DNA of 64,000 nucleotides from assembly GCA_963930775.1 (NCBI GenBank), contig OZ005690.1:3766225-3830224 (forward strand), in the 5' to 3' direction. The notes below the pieces were generated by a model, which did no database searches, had not been told where the DNA came from, and saw only the letters and a program-made list of their open reading frames with translations. Position 1 is the stretch's first letter. Every line of letters begins with the position of its first letter. The DNA comes from Cliona cf. orientalis. Its lineage: Eukaryota > Porifera > Demospongiae > Clionaida > Clionaidae. The translations under genes and the position numbers were made by a program. This document shows positions 44,193-54,747 of this stretch, piece after piece.

Positions 44193-45221
44193 AAAAGTAT
44201 TTATTCTGCACAAAATAATATGAAGGCACTGTGGTGCAGAACCCTCATGGCACAATGGCACGAGACGTGAATAATTATTACATCCCGAGTCCCGATCCAC
44301 AAAGAGAATTCGGCCAACCGATGAGGTAATGATGATGAAAGTGCATGATGAAAATTATGATGTAATTGTTGTGAACACTGCTTCAATATGTTTAGCTCGC
44401 ATGAAAGGTTATTGGGACCTAGAACTCAAACCTAGCGTAGAAGAGATCGTGGACTATCGATGATATAATAATATTATGGTGATTCTCTCAGTTCGCTTTC
44501 TTTGGCAAGCTCACACTCGGGGGATTTCCTTATTCAGTCTAGCATGCATACATGGCAGGGATCAAGCAACCATGTATCATAGATTCACAAAGTGTCAAAA
44601 GTAGATGTGTTCACTTGCACGTGAAGACATCAGCCCCCCGACTTCAAAAAACTTATCCACACCCCTGTATATGATCATCTGGAAAAGCTGAAGTGTTGTT
44701 TTACTTTTGAGAATACAGTGATACTTTCAACGGACTTGTTCAATAATTCGCAAACTCACACCACAAATCACGTGTTGTTGGTGCATGCGCAGAACGCCAA
44801 ACATACATTTCCAATTCCAAAAATGAAAGCACTGGAATGCAGAACCCTCGCCACCCAATCATAGCCATTATTTTGCAGGTTGCAAGGATTTACTAGGTGG
44901 GGCACCCACAGCTCTGAGTAAAAACCATGTATGCTTCTGCAATTTACAAATGCGTAATGCATTATGTACTAGTAATACACATGACAAGGTTACTTGTTTA
45001 TCACGCCATGCACACCTGTAACCAGTTATGATTAGGGTATCATGCACATGTAACTACCCTAACTTAGGGTATCACACACATGTAACTTGGGTATCACAAT
45101 GTCAAGCCTCAGACTGGGCTGTCACAGTCCACTCTAAAAGCTAGTGTTGACTCAAGCTTGACTTTGTGGGCTCCAACAAGGTGTAGTGGTCAACCACACT
45201 GAAGCAGGTACACAACCACAC
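44193..45221. other. Intergenic, no gene seen
   Basis: Two stretches (gcactgtggtgcagaaccctc near 44226 and gcactggaatgcagaaccct near 44829) repeat a motif also seen near 59720. A short tandem of ttagggtatcacacacatgt occurs around 45030-45090. Nothing else supported. Confidence 0.4.
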
Positions 45222-45575
45222 TGAAGAAGATATTCGTTCAGGCCGGTGGAGTTGAGCGAGCAGCTGATTTGGTGGAGCATTATGAAGAGGTTGGCTATGA
45301 CCATCCCAGCATACGCCAAGTACAACTGGAGTTGGGTGCAGTACTACAATGTGGATGTGTACCTGCTTCTGTGTGCTCTTAGTACACTATTTCTGTACGT
45401 TAGCTATCGGCGTTGTTGCCCATGTATAGGAAGACTCTCCCTCATTTCCTGTATAAAGTAAAAACAGACTAATAAAAGCACTGGTAGTGTTTATGCCTCT
45501 GTGTGCATGTACATGTAACTGTGTATGAGAGGTGTGAAGGAATTTTAATAAGATGCAAATGATGTTCAGAAAGTT
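45222..45575 (+). pseudogene. UGT C-terminal remnant with frameshift, composite unit 2
   Basis: 45222-45420 matches 49383-49585 of the intact UGT (gccggtggagttgagcgagc, tatgaagaggttggctatga). A 5-bp loss relative to the intact gene (gaccat-cccagca against gaccatcttgtcccagca) breaks the frame. The remainder would encode the membrane anchor and a tail that differs from the intact gene (YRRCCPCIGRLSL), so the parent was a UGT paralog. 45415-45575 is the 3' flank that also survives at 33604. Confidence 0.75.
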
Positions 45576-46385
45576 CCTGTCACGCCCAGTTGTAGGAAAG
45601 AAATGTATTTTGCTCTATTGGAATAGGATGCATTTTTGAGGCTATACAGAGCTATATGGAAGACCTTGAGAAACAGCACTATATGCGGCACTGTATAGGG
45701 TGCCGTACACTATGTACCTGAGGTTCAAGAGAGGCACTATTTGCTCTGCTGGCAAGACATTTCTTTCCCATAAATGGGCGTGACTGCATGGTTTTATAAT
45801 ATGTTGTGTTAGATTTAGTGATTTGTTTGTGTGCGTGCTGATGCCCTATGGGTCTGGTAAATAATGAACCTTTTTGCCTAATGTTATTATAATAACGACT
45901 CTTCCTGGGAATTCGAAGTGGTAACTCTGAGTGTACTGAAGAACACATCTGCATTCCTATCAGTATTATTATAATACAGTCATTACCATGCAGAGTCAGT
46001 GGGCGTGGCCACAACTTGCGTCATCAAAAATCTGAGGGCATGGTTTATTCCGAGCGAAGCGAGATCTCTACTCGGGCTCGATCGAAGTTTGTATGGCTTC
46101 CTTTCGAGTTTCTAAAATGTCACTCTTCGTGAGCACAAAAACTCTGGCTCTCTCGCCTGGTGCAAGGGTATCAGACATACGTGGACTACATATCTACAGT
46201 TTAGCTGGACTCGACTCACCATGTTGGTCAATATTCGCGTGACTTGAAAACGTCACTTTTCTTTGTTTCCACCAATGGAGCTCCCTAGGGTCTAAGAACC
46301 ACATCCTCACCTTATCTTCTCTAAGATTCGTACTGGCTATACTCCTATGGTATTAAATTTTATTCAATCCCACTTACCAGGTTTC
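45576..46385. other. Intergenic, no gene seen
   Basis: Unique DNA; gggcgtgg-type motifs begin to appear (45774, 46001-46010). No supported gene. Confidence 0.4.
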
Positions 46386-46649
46386 AAGGGGAGGTCACTC
46401 CCATAGGCGCTGTGTCCAGAGCTGCGACCGGGGTCAAGATTTTTGACAGTCTAAAAATGGGTTGACCACGGCGAATTTTTGCCCTTGACCCGTTGACCAT
46501 CGACTAACTGCGCATGCGTAAAATGTCGGCCACGCCTCTTGGCCGCCTAGCTATGCTGGAGATGGGGCCCAGTACAGCGCTTGACCGTTTGACTGCATTT
46601 TGACCCCGATCGCAGCTCTGGACACGGCGCCTATGGGAGTGACCCCCCT
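46386..46649. mobile_element. MITE with about 48-bp inverted ends
   Basis: Left arm starts aaggggaggtcactcccata and continues ggcgctgtgtccagagctgcg; right arm (46601-46649) is its reverse complement with a few changes. No certain target duplication. An ORF across the right arm is incidental. Confidence 0.65.
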
Positions 46650-47237
46650 TGGGTTTACAGAATTTGCGTGGTCAAAAATGAGCGCACCTTCTTGGCTCAC
46701 GGCTGTCGGTCTTGTCACTGATAGTCGACGTTGCAAGCTGAGACCTGTTTGCTGGCATACTCTAAAATACTACTGACTTTAGATAGGCATTAAAACAATA
46801 TCTTTTCCGTTACATTTGTAACACAGTACAAGCGCGTACAGACTGTACTCGCAGACTAAGAGTGAACTGCAAGGGAATTCCCCTTTGTCACAGGATCGTG
46901 ACTTGCGCATGCGTGCATGCTCCGAGCGAGCGAGGAAGCCCCTGCACTTTAGTGTATTGCTAGTAAGGATTGACAATGAATCCAGGGTTGTTAAGGTACC
47001 ATTTAATTGCGTGGGCGTGAGCGTCAGGAATGGCTAATTCAATTAGCGAATCGTGAAGGGGCGTGGCCGAAGAGGCCATACGAGTGCTTTTGGTCGAAGG
47101 TGGGCGTGTCCAGAATCGGCCAGGGATGATTATGTGCGTGTAATTAGCGACCGGAAGTGGCCCCTGAAGAAAAGGCCGGTAATTGCCCACATCAAAGCAA
47201 GATCAAAGCATTCTTTCTTAACTATTAACCGCAACGA

Positions 47238-47271
<34 letters not shown>

Positions 47272-47948
47272 TATTAGGCCTAATTAAGCATGTGGGCGTG
47301 TTCCTGGCACTGTGTGGAGTGTGTGCGTGTGCGTTAATGCAGGTTTTATTGCTTCCGATTGGGCGTGGCTTCACGGGCCAGTGCTTGGACATCGGCGCCT
47401 GGGACTTGGCCTCGGCGATAGGTGGGCGTGTCCCGGAAGCGGTGGTGACCTTTGAACCCCGCGAGGAGGCTTCGGGGGCGTGGCAGGAGGTCAAAGGTGA
47501 GGCCATGTCTGTTAATGAGGCACTGTACGGCGGTGCGATCGAGGGGCCTGTACGGCTGGACGGAAGCTGACGGTGGTTTGAAGCGGATGTGGTTGCGATG
47601 ACGTGTTGTTACTCCGCCCACACAGGAAATGAGGTGAGCTCTTGCGTGGGCGGTGTGGCAGAACGGCCTCCAAGTGTTTGTGTGTGTTTTGGCCTTGAGG
47701 AAGCTGTGTGTTTTAATTGGGATTGATTGTGGGCTTCCGGTGGACATCCGGTGGTTAGTAGGCACTTGATTGAGAATGGTGGTCCTTGGGGAACAGGGTG
47801 GGGCTGTTTTGGGCGTGGCCTGGCCCCTCCCTTCCGGCTCGGCTTCCGGTCCATGGAGGATATTAAATGAACACTTCCGGCTCTAGCAGCCACACCCCTG
47901 AGACCTGTGCAATTAAAAGGGCGTGGTTACACAACATGCACCTCACTA
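46650..47948. promoter_or_regulatory. GC-rich region upstream of the UGT with many GGGCGTGG boxes
   Basis: Motifs of the form GGGCGTGG, TGGGCGTG or their complements recur at about 47011, 47059, 47102, 47285, 47363, 47424, 47475, 47614, 47647, 47813 and 47921. Such sequences are typical targets of KLF/Sp or EGR zinc-finger factors, so this could be a CpG-rich promoter or enhancer; a local repeat origin is equally possible. A run of 28 A lies at 47241-47268. Overlapping ORFs on both strands (for example 47292-47570) match no family known to me. Confidence 0.35.
46990..47021. repeat. 32-bp inverted repeat, left arm (right arm 47985-48016)
   Basis: gttaaggtaccatt and ttgcgtgggcgtgag here recur inverted at 47985-48016 with one mismatch. 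The right arm lies inside the first codons of the UGT, so the two arms bracket the GC-rich upstream region. Confidence 0.7.
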
Positions 47949-49640
47949 ATGACTCTGATGTGGTTTAGGTGTCATATCCCCCACCTCACGCCCACGCAAT
48001 TTAATGGTACCTTAACTCTCTCTTCATGGCTCTTGATTCCTTGCCTCATTGCCACTGGCACTGGATCCGACGCAAATGTTCGTGCACCTAGAAGAGCAAT
48101 TGTACGCGGAGATGCCACTAACACGGGAGATTCTCGGACAAATCGTACTACATTGCGAGTGCTGCTGTTGAGCATTCCAGCGCACGGTCCTTTCAATCCT
48201 ATGCTGGCTCTTGGAGAAGAACTGGTGAGAAGAGGTCACAACGTTGCACTGTTTCTTCCCAATGATGAGAATTTCACGAAGAAGGTTGGTGAAAAAGTCG
48301 CACAAGCTGGGGCGACTCTCTTGTCTGAGGGCGTCTCTGCTTTTGGGTCACTCCAAAACACTTTAAATTCAGAGGGTGATGTGCATGGGCCTACCCAATT
48401 TATGGACTTTATGTTCACTATGGCAAATGAAGTAGAGGTCACTATTAAGTTTTTGGATACATACCTTCGAACAAACCCTGTTGACATCATAGTTGGCCAT
48501 GATGAGATTCAAACCTCGCTGGGTTGTGTAAATAGTTTTGTGACGATACCAATGGTGTCATTTTCCACTACCCTGTTGCTCAAACCGTACACCTATCCCA
48601 GTTGGCCGTGGCCAGGTTTAGCTTCACGAGCTTCATCAGAAAATCTCAGTTTTGTACAAAGGCTTCTTAATTTTTTTTGGCATAGTATCATGATTAATGT
48701 TGTCATGAAGAACATAGCGTCCCTTTTTTTGCTGAAATCCATACGTGAATACTGTCCGAACACTGAGATTCAGTTTCTGGTTTTTCCTGGTTCAGTGTAT
48801 CTACCACACATCATACAATCAGCAATAGGGTTTGAATATGCTCGACCAGTTTCTCCACTGGCAACTTACGTTGGACCTGTGTTGACACGATTCATTCCTC
48901 CAATCCCAACTGATCTTCATTCTTGGTTGAATGAAAAGGGAGACAAGTCGGTGGTTTACATCAGTATGGGTTCCATCTTGGAGGTGACTCCCCAGAGGGC
49001 AGCTGCATTTGTCAGAGGCATCTCCAAGACAAACTATTCAGCTGTATGGGCACTAAAGAATAAGGCTATCCTTAAGGATTACAACATTAACCCCAACAAG
49101 CTCTTTGTCATAGAGTGGGCACCTCAGCTATCCATTCTCAGCCACAGGGCTATTAGTGTGGCAATCCTCCACGGAGGAATTAATGGGCTCAATGAAGCAC
49201 TTTACAATGAGGTGCCTGTCATTGTAATACCAAGTTTTGGCGATCAGGAAGTTTTGGCTGGCCGTGTTCATCACCACAAGTATGGTATTCATCTTTCAAC
49301 GACAAATCTTTCTGCATCCAGTTTATCTGACTCAATTAATGAAATTAGAAAGAAGGAATACACCCAGAGTTTGAAGCGGTTAAAGAAGATATTTGTTCAG
49401 GCCGGTGGAGTTGAGCGAGCTGCTGATCTGGTGGAGCATTATGAAGAGGTTGGCTATGACCATCTTGTCCCAGCATATGCCAAGTACAACTGGAGTTGGG
49501 TGCAGTACTACAATGTGGATGTGTACCTGCTTTTGTGTGCTCTTCTTACCTTCTTCCTGTGGGCAAGCATCTCCTGCTGTCGCTGTGCGTACAGGAGGTG
49601 CTATACATGTCTTGCACACAAGAAAGAGAAGTCAGAATGA
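47949..49640 (+). CDS. UDP-glycosyltransferase (UGT family 1, GT1), membrane-anchored
   Basis: 563 residues from the first in-frame ATG (47949); a second ATG follows at 47958. A hydrophobic stretch (TLSSWLLIPCLIATG, about 23-37) could be a signal peptide with an unusually long N-region. RVLLLSIPAHGPFNPMLAL has the catalytic His of the N-terminal domain (about 79). The UGT signature is present: FVIEWAPQ (near 390), then ILHGGINGLNEAL and PSFGDQ. A membrane anchor (VYLLLCALLTFFLWASISCC, about 525-544) and a basic tail ending KEKSE follow; KEKSE fits the KxKxx ER-retrieval rule. It should therefore transfer a sugar from a UDP-sugar to a lipophilic acceptor on the lumenal face of the ER. Single exon. 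UGT fragments at 33604 and 45222 show there were more copies. Confidence 0.85.
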   Translation: MTLMWFRCHIPHLTPTQFNGTLTLSSWLLIPCLIATGTGSDANVRAPRRAIVRGDATNTGDSRTNRTTLRVLLLSIPAHGPFNPMLALGEELVRRGHNVALFLPNDENFTKKVGEKVAQAGATLLSEGVSAFGSLQNTLNSEGDVHGPTQFMDFMFTMANEVEVTIKFLDTYLRTNPVDIIVGHDEIQTSLGCVNSFVTIPMVSFSTTLLLKPYTYPSWPWPGLASRASSENLSFVQRLLNFFWHSIMINVVMKNIASLFLLKSIREYCPNTEIQFLVFPGSVYLPHIIQSAIGFEYARPVSPLATYVGPVLTRFIPPIPTDLHSWLNEKGDKSVVYISMGSILEVTPQRAAAFVRGISKTNYSAVWALKNKAILKDYNINPNKLFVIEWAPQLSILSHRAISVAILHGGINGLNEALYNEVPVIVIPSFGDQEVLAGRVHHHKYGIHLSTTNLSASSLSDSINEIRKKEYTQSLKRLKKIFVQAGGVERAADLVEHYEEVGYDHLVPAYAKYNWSWVQYYNVDVYLLLCALLTFFLWASISCCRCAYRRCYTCLAHKKEKSE

Positions 49641-51520
49641 CAAGGTCAAAGTACATTAACGATAAGTGTTTATGGAACTCTTATGTTATACATGAGTACA
49701 TGTACTGCTCATAACTTTACCTGGTCTATTATCATTATCCTATGCAAAATGTAGAATGTATTAATATTTGCATATCATGTTCAATACCTTTGATGTCCCA
49801 TTAATAATTAATTGCCTTGACATTGTTTCAGACTTCAGCACAGAATTTTACATATAGCTATCTTGTGATTAGACGGAGTGTGTCATTCAATCATAAGAAA
49901 CCATATTATTACTGGATCTTAGAGCACTGTGAGAAAGGCATGAAATCGCACAAACAATATTTGAACATGCCTACAAGAGATGATATGATGCAAAGTTAGT
50001 TCACGAGCTCATGTCAACATTATCAGGCTGACAAAGAATACCTTGTAATTGAGTGTGTCACTCCACATGCAATCATGAAAGTGCTTAACAGTAATTAAAA
50101 GGGGAGATAAAGAATTAGCTATTGTAGCATTGTGTGAAGTATTATAGCTACACTGTAACCACACGTGAACTCAACATGATTACAGTGTCATGCATTCCTT
50201 CTGTGTTCGTATGGAGTCAGTGGTATGCAATAATAATCCTTGCTGTAATCACGGGTGTGTCATAAACAGAACTAACTAGTCTAAGAGCTATACCATGTTT
50301 GACTTTGTGTGACATTCTTGTGCATGAATTAAAAATTATCAAGGGCCTTTACTCAAGCAGGTCTAGACTACGCTATTTTGTGCATCATGCTAGCTATTAA
50401 ATCTTGCGATATGTGCTTGACACTAGTACTGCTTACAAGGTATCCACAGAATCTGAAGCTGCTGGGCTCTACTATACACATTGCTCAGTACCATGCATGC
50501 ATGAATGTCAACCTTTGGATGTAGCTAGTAACGACATGGCTTTCACTGAGCTGATCATCATACTAAGATGACTACATCTCGTCCCTTACAAATTCTTTCA
50601 TTAAACACCTCAAATTCTTTCATTAAAATTAAAGCTAGCTATCATAATTGGTCAAATTTCATGTGTGCATTCACTGGCCTAGGCCTGTATTAGTATGATA
50701 TAGCAATTGCACTGGCATGCATAGTATATAGCGATACTTCACACAACAAATCTATAGAGGCAGGACAAAGCAGAAATATTTAAATTGCTGTAATTTCAAC
50801 ATTACTTACTTGAAGTTAAGACCTAAACATGTACTTACATGATACAATCATATGGAACATCATGATATTCAGGGTCACATTTCAACAAGCTATTTCTTCA
50901 TTGATAAATGATGTTTATCTTGTTCTCTACAAGCATTGGTCCCCTCCATTTCTATAAGCTTCTCATTAATCATATTAAGCTGCATGGGGAAAGGCACCTC
51001 CAATGTGTTCCTCTCCTTCCTATGGACCCAACTATCCCCGTGAAATGTAGTGAACATTCCCAATCCAACATTAGGCAAATGCTAGCTAGAATACGCAATA
51101 TTACTAGCTGTACTATATTATTCGTGAAAGGACTAATGGTCTGGTAAAAGTGTGAACAATGGTTATAGTCTAGACCTTGAATGAAAATACAATTCCAGCG
51201 AAAGACTATTGACAACTATACAATCGATAACTACCTGAACACGTGTCCACCCACTATTGTTCTACTATTGCCTATTCATGAGGAATATCAACTTTAGAAT
51301 GTTTATTCAATTGAGCCAAATGACATGTGTTAAGTCAATGATGGGAAAAGTGTCAATTGCCTGGCTACAATTATTCTATTGCAAGGTCAGACACTCAGAT
51401 CTTCGAATAAGAGAGTAATTCAAGAAAGCAAAGATTAGTATATGACTTGTAAGGATCGGGATTTAAGTTGATATGTAATTGAGATTCTGAACAATTAATG
51501 TTTAGTTCAAGTGCAAGAAG
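49641..51520. other. Intergenic, no gene recognised
   Basis: AT-rich unique DNA between the UGT and the TRIM relic. Short frames only; no repeat family stands out. Confidence 0.4.
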
Positions 51521-52225
51521 ATGGCAGAAACTTTGAATGGAGAAAGTGTGGAACACCAGTTGACTTGTGCCATCTGCCAGCAAGCTCTGAAGGACCCAAA
51601 GGTGCTCAAGTGCTTTCATATCTTCTGCAAAGACTGTCTTGAAAGATACGCAGTTCAACATGAGCTAGATCAGCTCTCTGTAATGTGCGCCATGTGCCGG
51701 CAATACACTCTTCTTTCGGAAACCCATTCATCGAAAGAAAGTTAACTAGCGTTGCATATCTGCAACCTGCCTTTCACATCCATCACCTCTTCGAGATTCA
51801 GGGGCAGAACATGGTCACTTTCTTCAAAGTGTCCAATTCTTTAGCTCTGTGCTCTAGCTGCTCAAGTGAGAGAACCTCGTGATCCTTCAGCTCCCTCCAT
51901 TTTCCATGAATGCCCATGCAAGTTTTGCAAATGAAATCACCGCAGTCTCAACAGTAGCCTGCCACCGTGTCTTGAGTGTCGCCACATTTTCCACACTTTA
52001 CATTCTTTGTCAGCACTTTCACTTTATCGAGAGCATACAGCATCATGGTAAGGAGCTAGTTTAAGAGCTCTACTGCGAGACACATGCATGGTCAGCTGGT
52101 TTGCCACAACTGCACCATCAATGGAAGACACGAATACTGCAAGTTAGTCATAGCTGATAGCTACAACAGGCTCAAAGCAGAAATCTCAGCAACTCTGCAA
52201 CCAGTTGAGGTACAACTTAGTGCCT
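51521..52225 (+). pseudogene. TRIM-type RING/B-box gene with an inverted internal segment
   Basis: The first ORF (51521-51745, 74 residues) has a complete C3HC4 RING: C16, C19, C31, H33, C36, C39, C56, C59. After a frameshift, LQPAFHIHHLFEIQ is still readable at about 51760-51800, a linker typical of sponge TRIMs. From about 51800 to 52020 the coding sense is on the minus strand: reading backwards gives KVLTKNVKCGKCGDTQDTVA, then CGDFICKTCMGIHGKW and HEVLSLEQLE, a B-box 1 with one TGA inside. From about 52050 the plus strand resumes with GKEL and ELYCET, then, shifted, CHNCTINGRHEYCKLV and RLKAEISATLQPVE, a B-box 2. The order fits one ancestral TRIM gene in which the B-box 1 segment was flipped in place. 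The RING alone could still be translated as a small E3-like protein. Confidence 0.75.
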
Positions 52226-53421
52226 AATAAGCTAATAATTAGCATTAATAAAAACGAATTTAATTAAACCAATGTATTAGAGTGAACAGAACGAATTGGG
52301 TAGGAAGGATGGCTGGCTTGGATCAGAGCTTTAGGAAAAAAGAGGTTGCTTCATTAACTATCTGAAGAGATGGCAACATTTTGCATGCTGTCTCCAATGA
52401 AGGCAAATTGGATTGCTCAAGTAGCTCCTCATAAGTTTCACATAATATTATGCATTCCATGAGAATTTTCTCCACAAATGCTCGCTTCCTACCAATCCGT
52501 GAATGTTTTCTCCCTTGAAAGTTTCCCGTTATGTGGTATACTGTGATATTAGCCGTGAGCATACTTCCTGTATCCAAATTCTTGAACCAATGGGCTCATT
52601 AATTAAGCTATATAATATACACAAGACCTTTAGGTTAAACGCTCTTAGTTATCCTTAATTGTAGATTTGTAAATTTCCCGTTCCTGTTCCTGGCGGTACT
52701 AGATACAACATTGTTCATACTTAATAAGTGAATTTCCTGTTGTAACTCCTTGTTTTATCCTAATTTTTCTAATTTTATGGTTTGTGGTTTTACTCCCAGT
52801 ACCCAATGGGCTCATCCATGCAATCACTTTAATGCATACGCAGCATATTTTTGCAGGGCATGCATGCTCTTATTTGGTTATATGCATTATATTTAATTAT
52901 AGCCACAGGTACGTGATTCAATTACTAGCATTTATGTCCAATGTCATGCGTGATGTTATATAGAGTGGAGTCCCTCTTTACACGCAGTTTAGGACAGCCG
53001 CTTGTGCGTGCGTGCATAATGTATCATATTCCTTTAGGTCAATCTCAACATAGTGCGTGATTGGAGTGTTCCTCCAATCATGGTATTTACTACCATGATT
53101 ATAGTAAAAAGATTTCGTGGTTAATGATCAAAAGACAAAAAAAATCAATAGTCCATATGAGTACATTACCACAATCGTATGGCATGCATTTCATCTATTT
53201 TATATGCAATGGAATACATCATAGTGTTCCTAAATCAATACCTTTTTCGTATTCATTTGCCATGTATACCAGGCTCCCTTCCAAGTTTTATTTAGTGAGT
53301 ATGAATAATGTTATAATAGCCTTTTTGGGGTCTTCCCCTCTCTCTCTGTCTCTCTTTCAAAGTCTCTGTACTGCACTGAGCTATTGCTAGCTTAACTTTA
53401 TTAAAGATAGTTATGGTAATA
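52226..53421. repeat. Intergenic with dispersed repeats
   Basis: 52430-52600 and 52660-52740 match parts of 26140-26420, and 52940-53105 matches pieces of 26614-27133 in diverged form. A CT-rich run lies near 53335-53360. No gene. Confidence 0.5.
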
Positions 53422-54067
53422 CAGCGGACTCTCCGAATAACGGACACCTTGGTACATGGGCTTCTGTCCTTTATTCGGGGTATATCCTTTATTGGAGTGT
53501 TTTACTTTAGTCACCCCCACTTCATCTAATATTAATTTTATAGCCAATAGTTCATTGTCATAAAGAAATTTATGACATACTCAAGTGTTTTCATGACATT
53601 GTATTGCACTATTCAGTCTGTTTCAAGGAAGTGATCTACTAGACGAGTGTCAATTAATTGCGTCATGGTGGACGAATGGCTAGCTACTTGCCATTTGAGC
53701 AAGTAAAGCGGTGGCTGTTGTCATTACTATAGCTAGACAAAGTACTACCGTTTTTTTAGTGTCTACATGTATTGCCGTCTTATTATTTTTGTACAGATTG
53801 TTAATAATGCCATGACCTGCATGTAAGAAGGTCGTGGGCGGGGTTAGCCGCACCCACCGCCGTCCGTTAGTCGGAACGTTTTTTGTATAGTACTGTATAT
53901 TACTTCATGCAAGCTGCTGTGTCCGTTATCCAGAATTCGGAGGTTGTCCGCTATTCAGGTGCTGCTACTGTATTAAACATATGGAGATATCGATTGGTAC
54001 ATATAGCAGTGTCCGTTATTTGGTAGAGGTCCATTATTGGGAGTGTCTATTAATAAAGAGTCCACTG
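53422..54067. mobile_element. Tigger/pogo-like MITE, inverted relative of 16659-17299
   Basis: Ends CAGCGGACTCTCCGAATAAC and, inverted, GAGTCCACTG; TA at 53420-53421 and 54068-54069. 646 bp, alignable end to end with the other copy. No transposase. Confidence 0.75.
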
Positions 54068-54747
54068 TATTATAACCTGTTGTAAATTATTCGGTAACTA
54101 AGTCGACCATTCATCTAAATGCATGTGTATTAAATTACTATAATATATATGAATATTGAATGAAATTCCTTATTCATAAGCTTGATGGAACCATGCAAGT
54201 AGGCCAATAATATGATCTAAAATATGAACTTTAATGCAGCAACGATTTTGGTAATAGAAGCTTGAAAGGAAGAGGGAAGAGAGGCTCAAGGCTATATAAT
54301 TAAAGTCTAATGAGAGCTCGTTGAGAATCTATTAGTACATGTCTGCCTTGTATCTTGACACAATTAGTGGCTATGGTAGTGAACAATTTCTGTGTGCAAT
54401 AGATATCATTAATTTTTGATCACGTTGGTCCAGTTGTACGCATGCATGTCTGTTTAGCTCCATCAAGCACAAGGAATTTCTGTTGTCACTATAATTGGTA
54501 GTTGATTCCACGGCAATTGACTTGGAATAATATGCTCATAATTGATTGAACGATTTACAGTATCAATTTATGACTTTTAGCTTAGAGTCATTTCTGAGTC
54601 AGTGTTAAACTAGCTGTTTCACTTATGATGTTAAGAACCAAAGAGGAGAATATGAATGCATTATTTGTAGCAAAAGATGTACATATAAAATATTTGGCTT
54701 TATATTTGATCTACTATATTCTACGTGGCAAGTTCTGTGAGAGCAGT
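54068..54747. repeat. 3' flank of methyltransferase copy 10
   Basis: Matches parts of 28600-29767, 35750-36873 and 39200-39554 (ggtaactaagtcgaccattc, gcaattgacttgga). Non-coding. Confidence 0.55.

Noticed and set aside
47241..47268. Poly(A) run as evidence of a retroposed gene
   Set aside because: No AATAAA lies just upstream, and no parental gene or target duplication is visible.
47292..47765. Overlapping GC-rich ORFs on both strands (92-139 codons)
   Set aside because: Open frames on both strands at once are expected in GC-rich DNA lacking stops. One minus-strand frame is Ser/Pro/Ala-rich and could be a disordered exon, but nothing confirms it.
47907..47948. Earlier non-ATG start for the UGT
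   Set aside because: The frame is open from about 47907 but there is no ATG before 47949.
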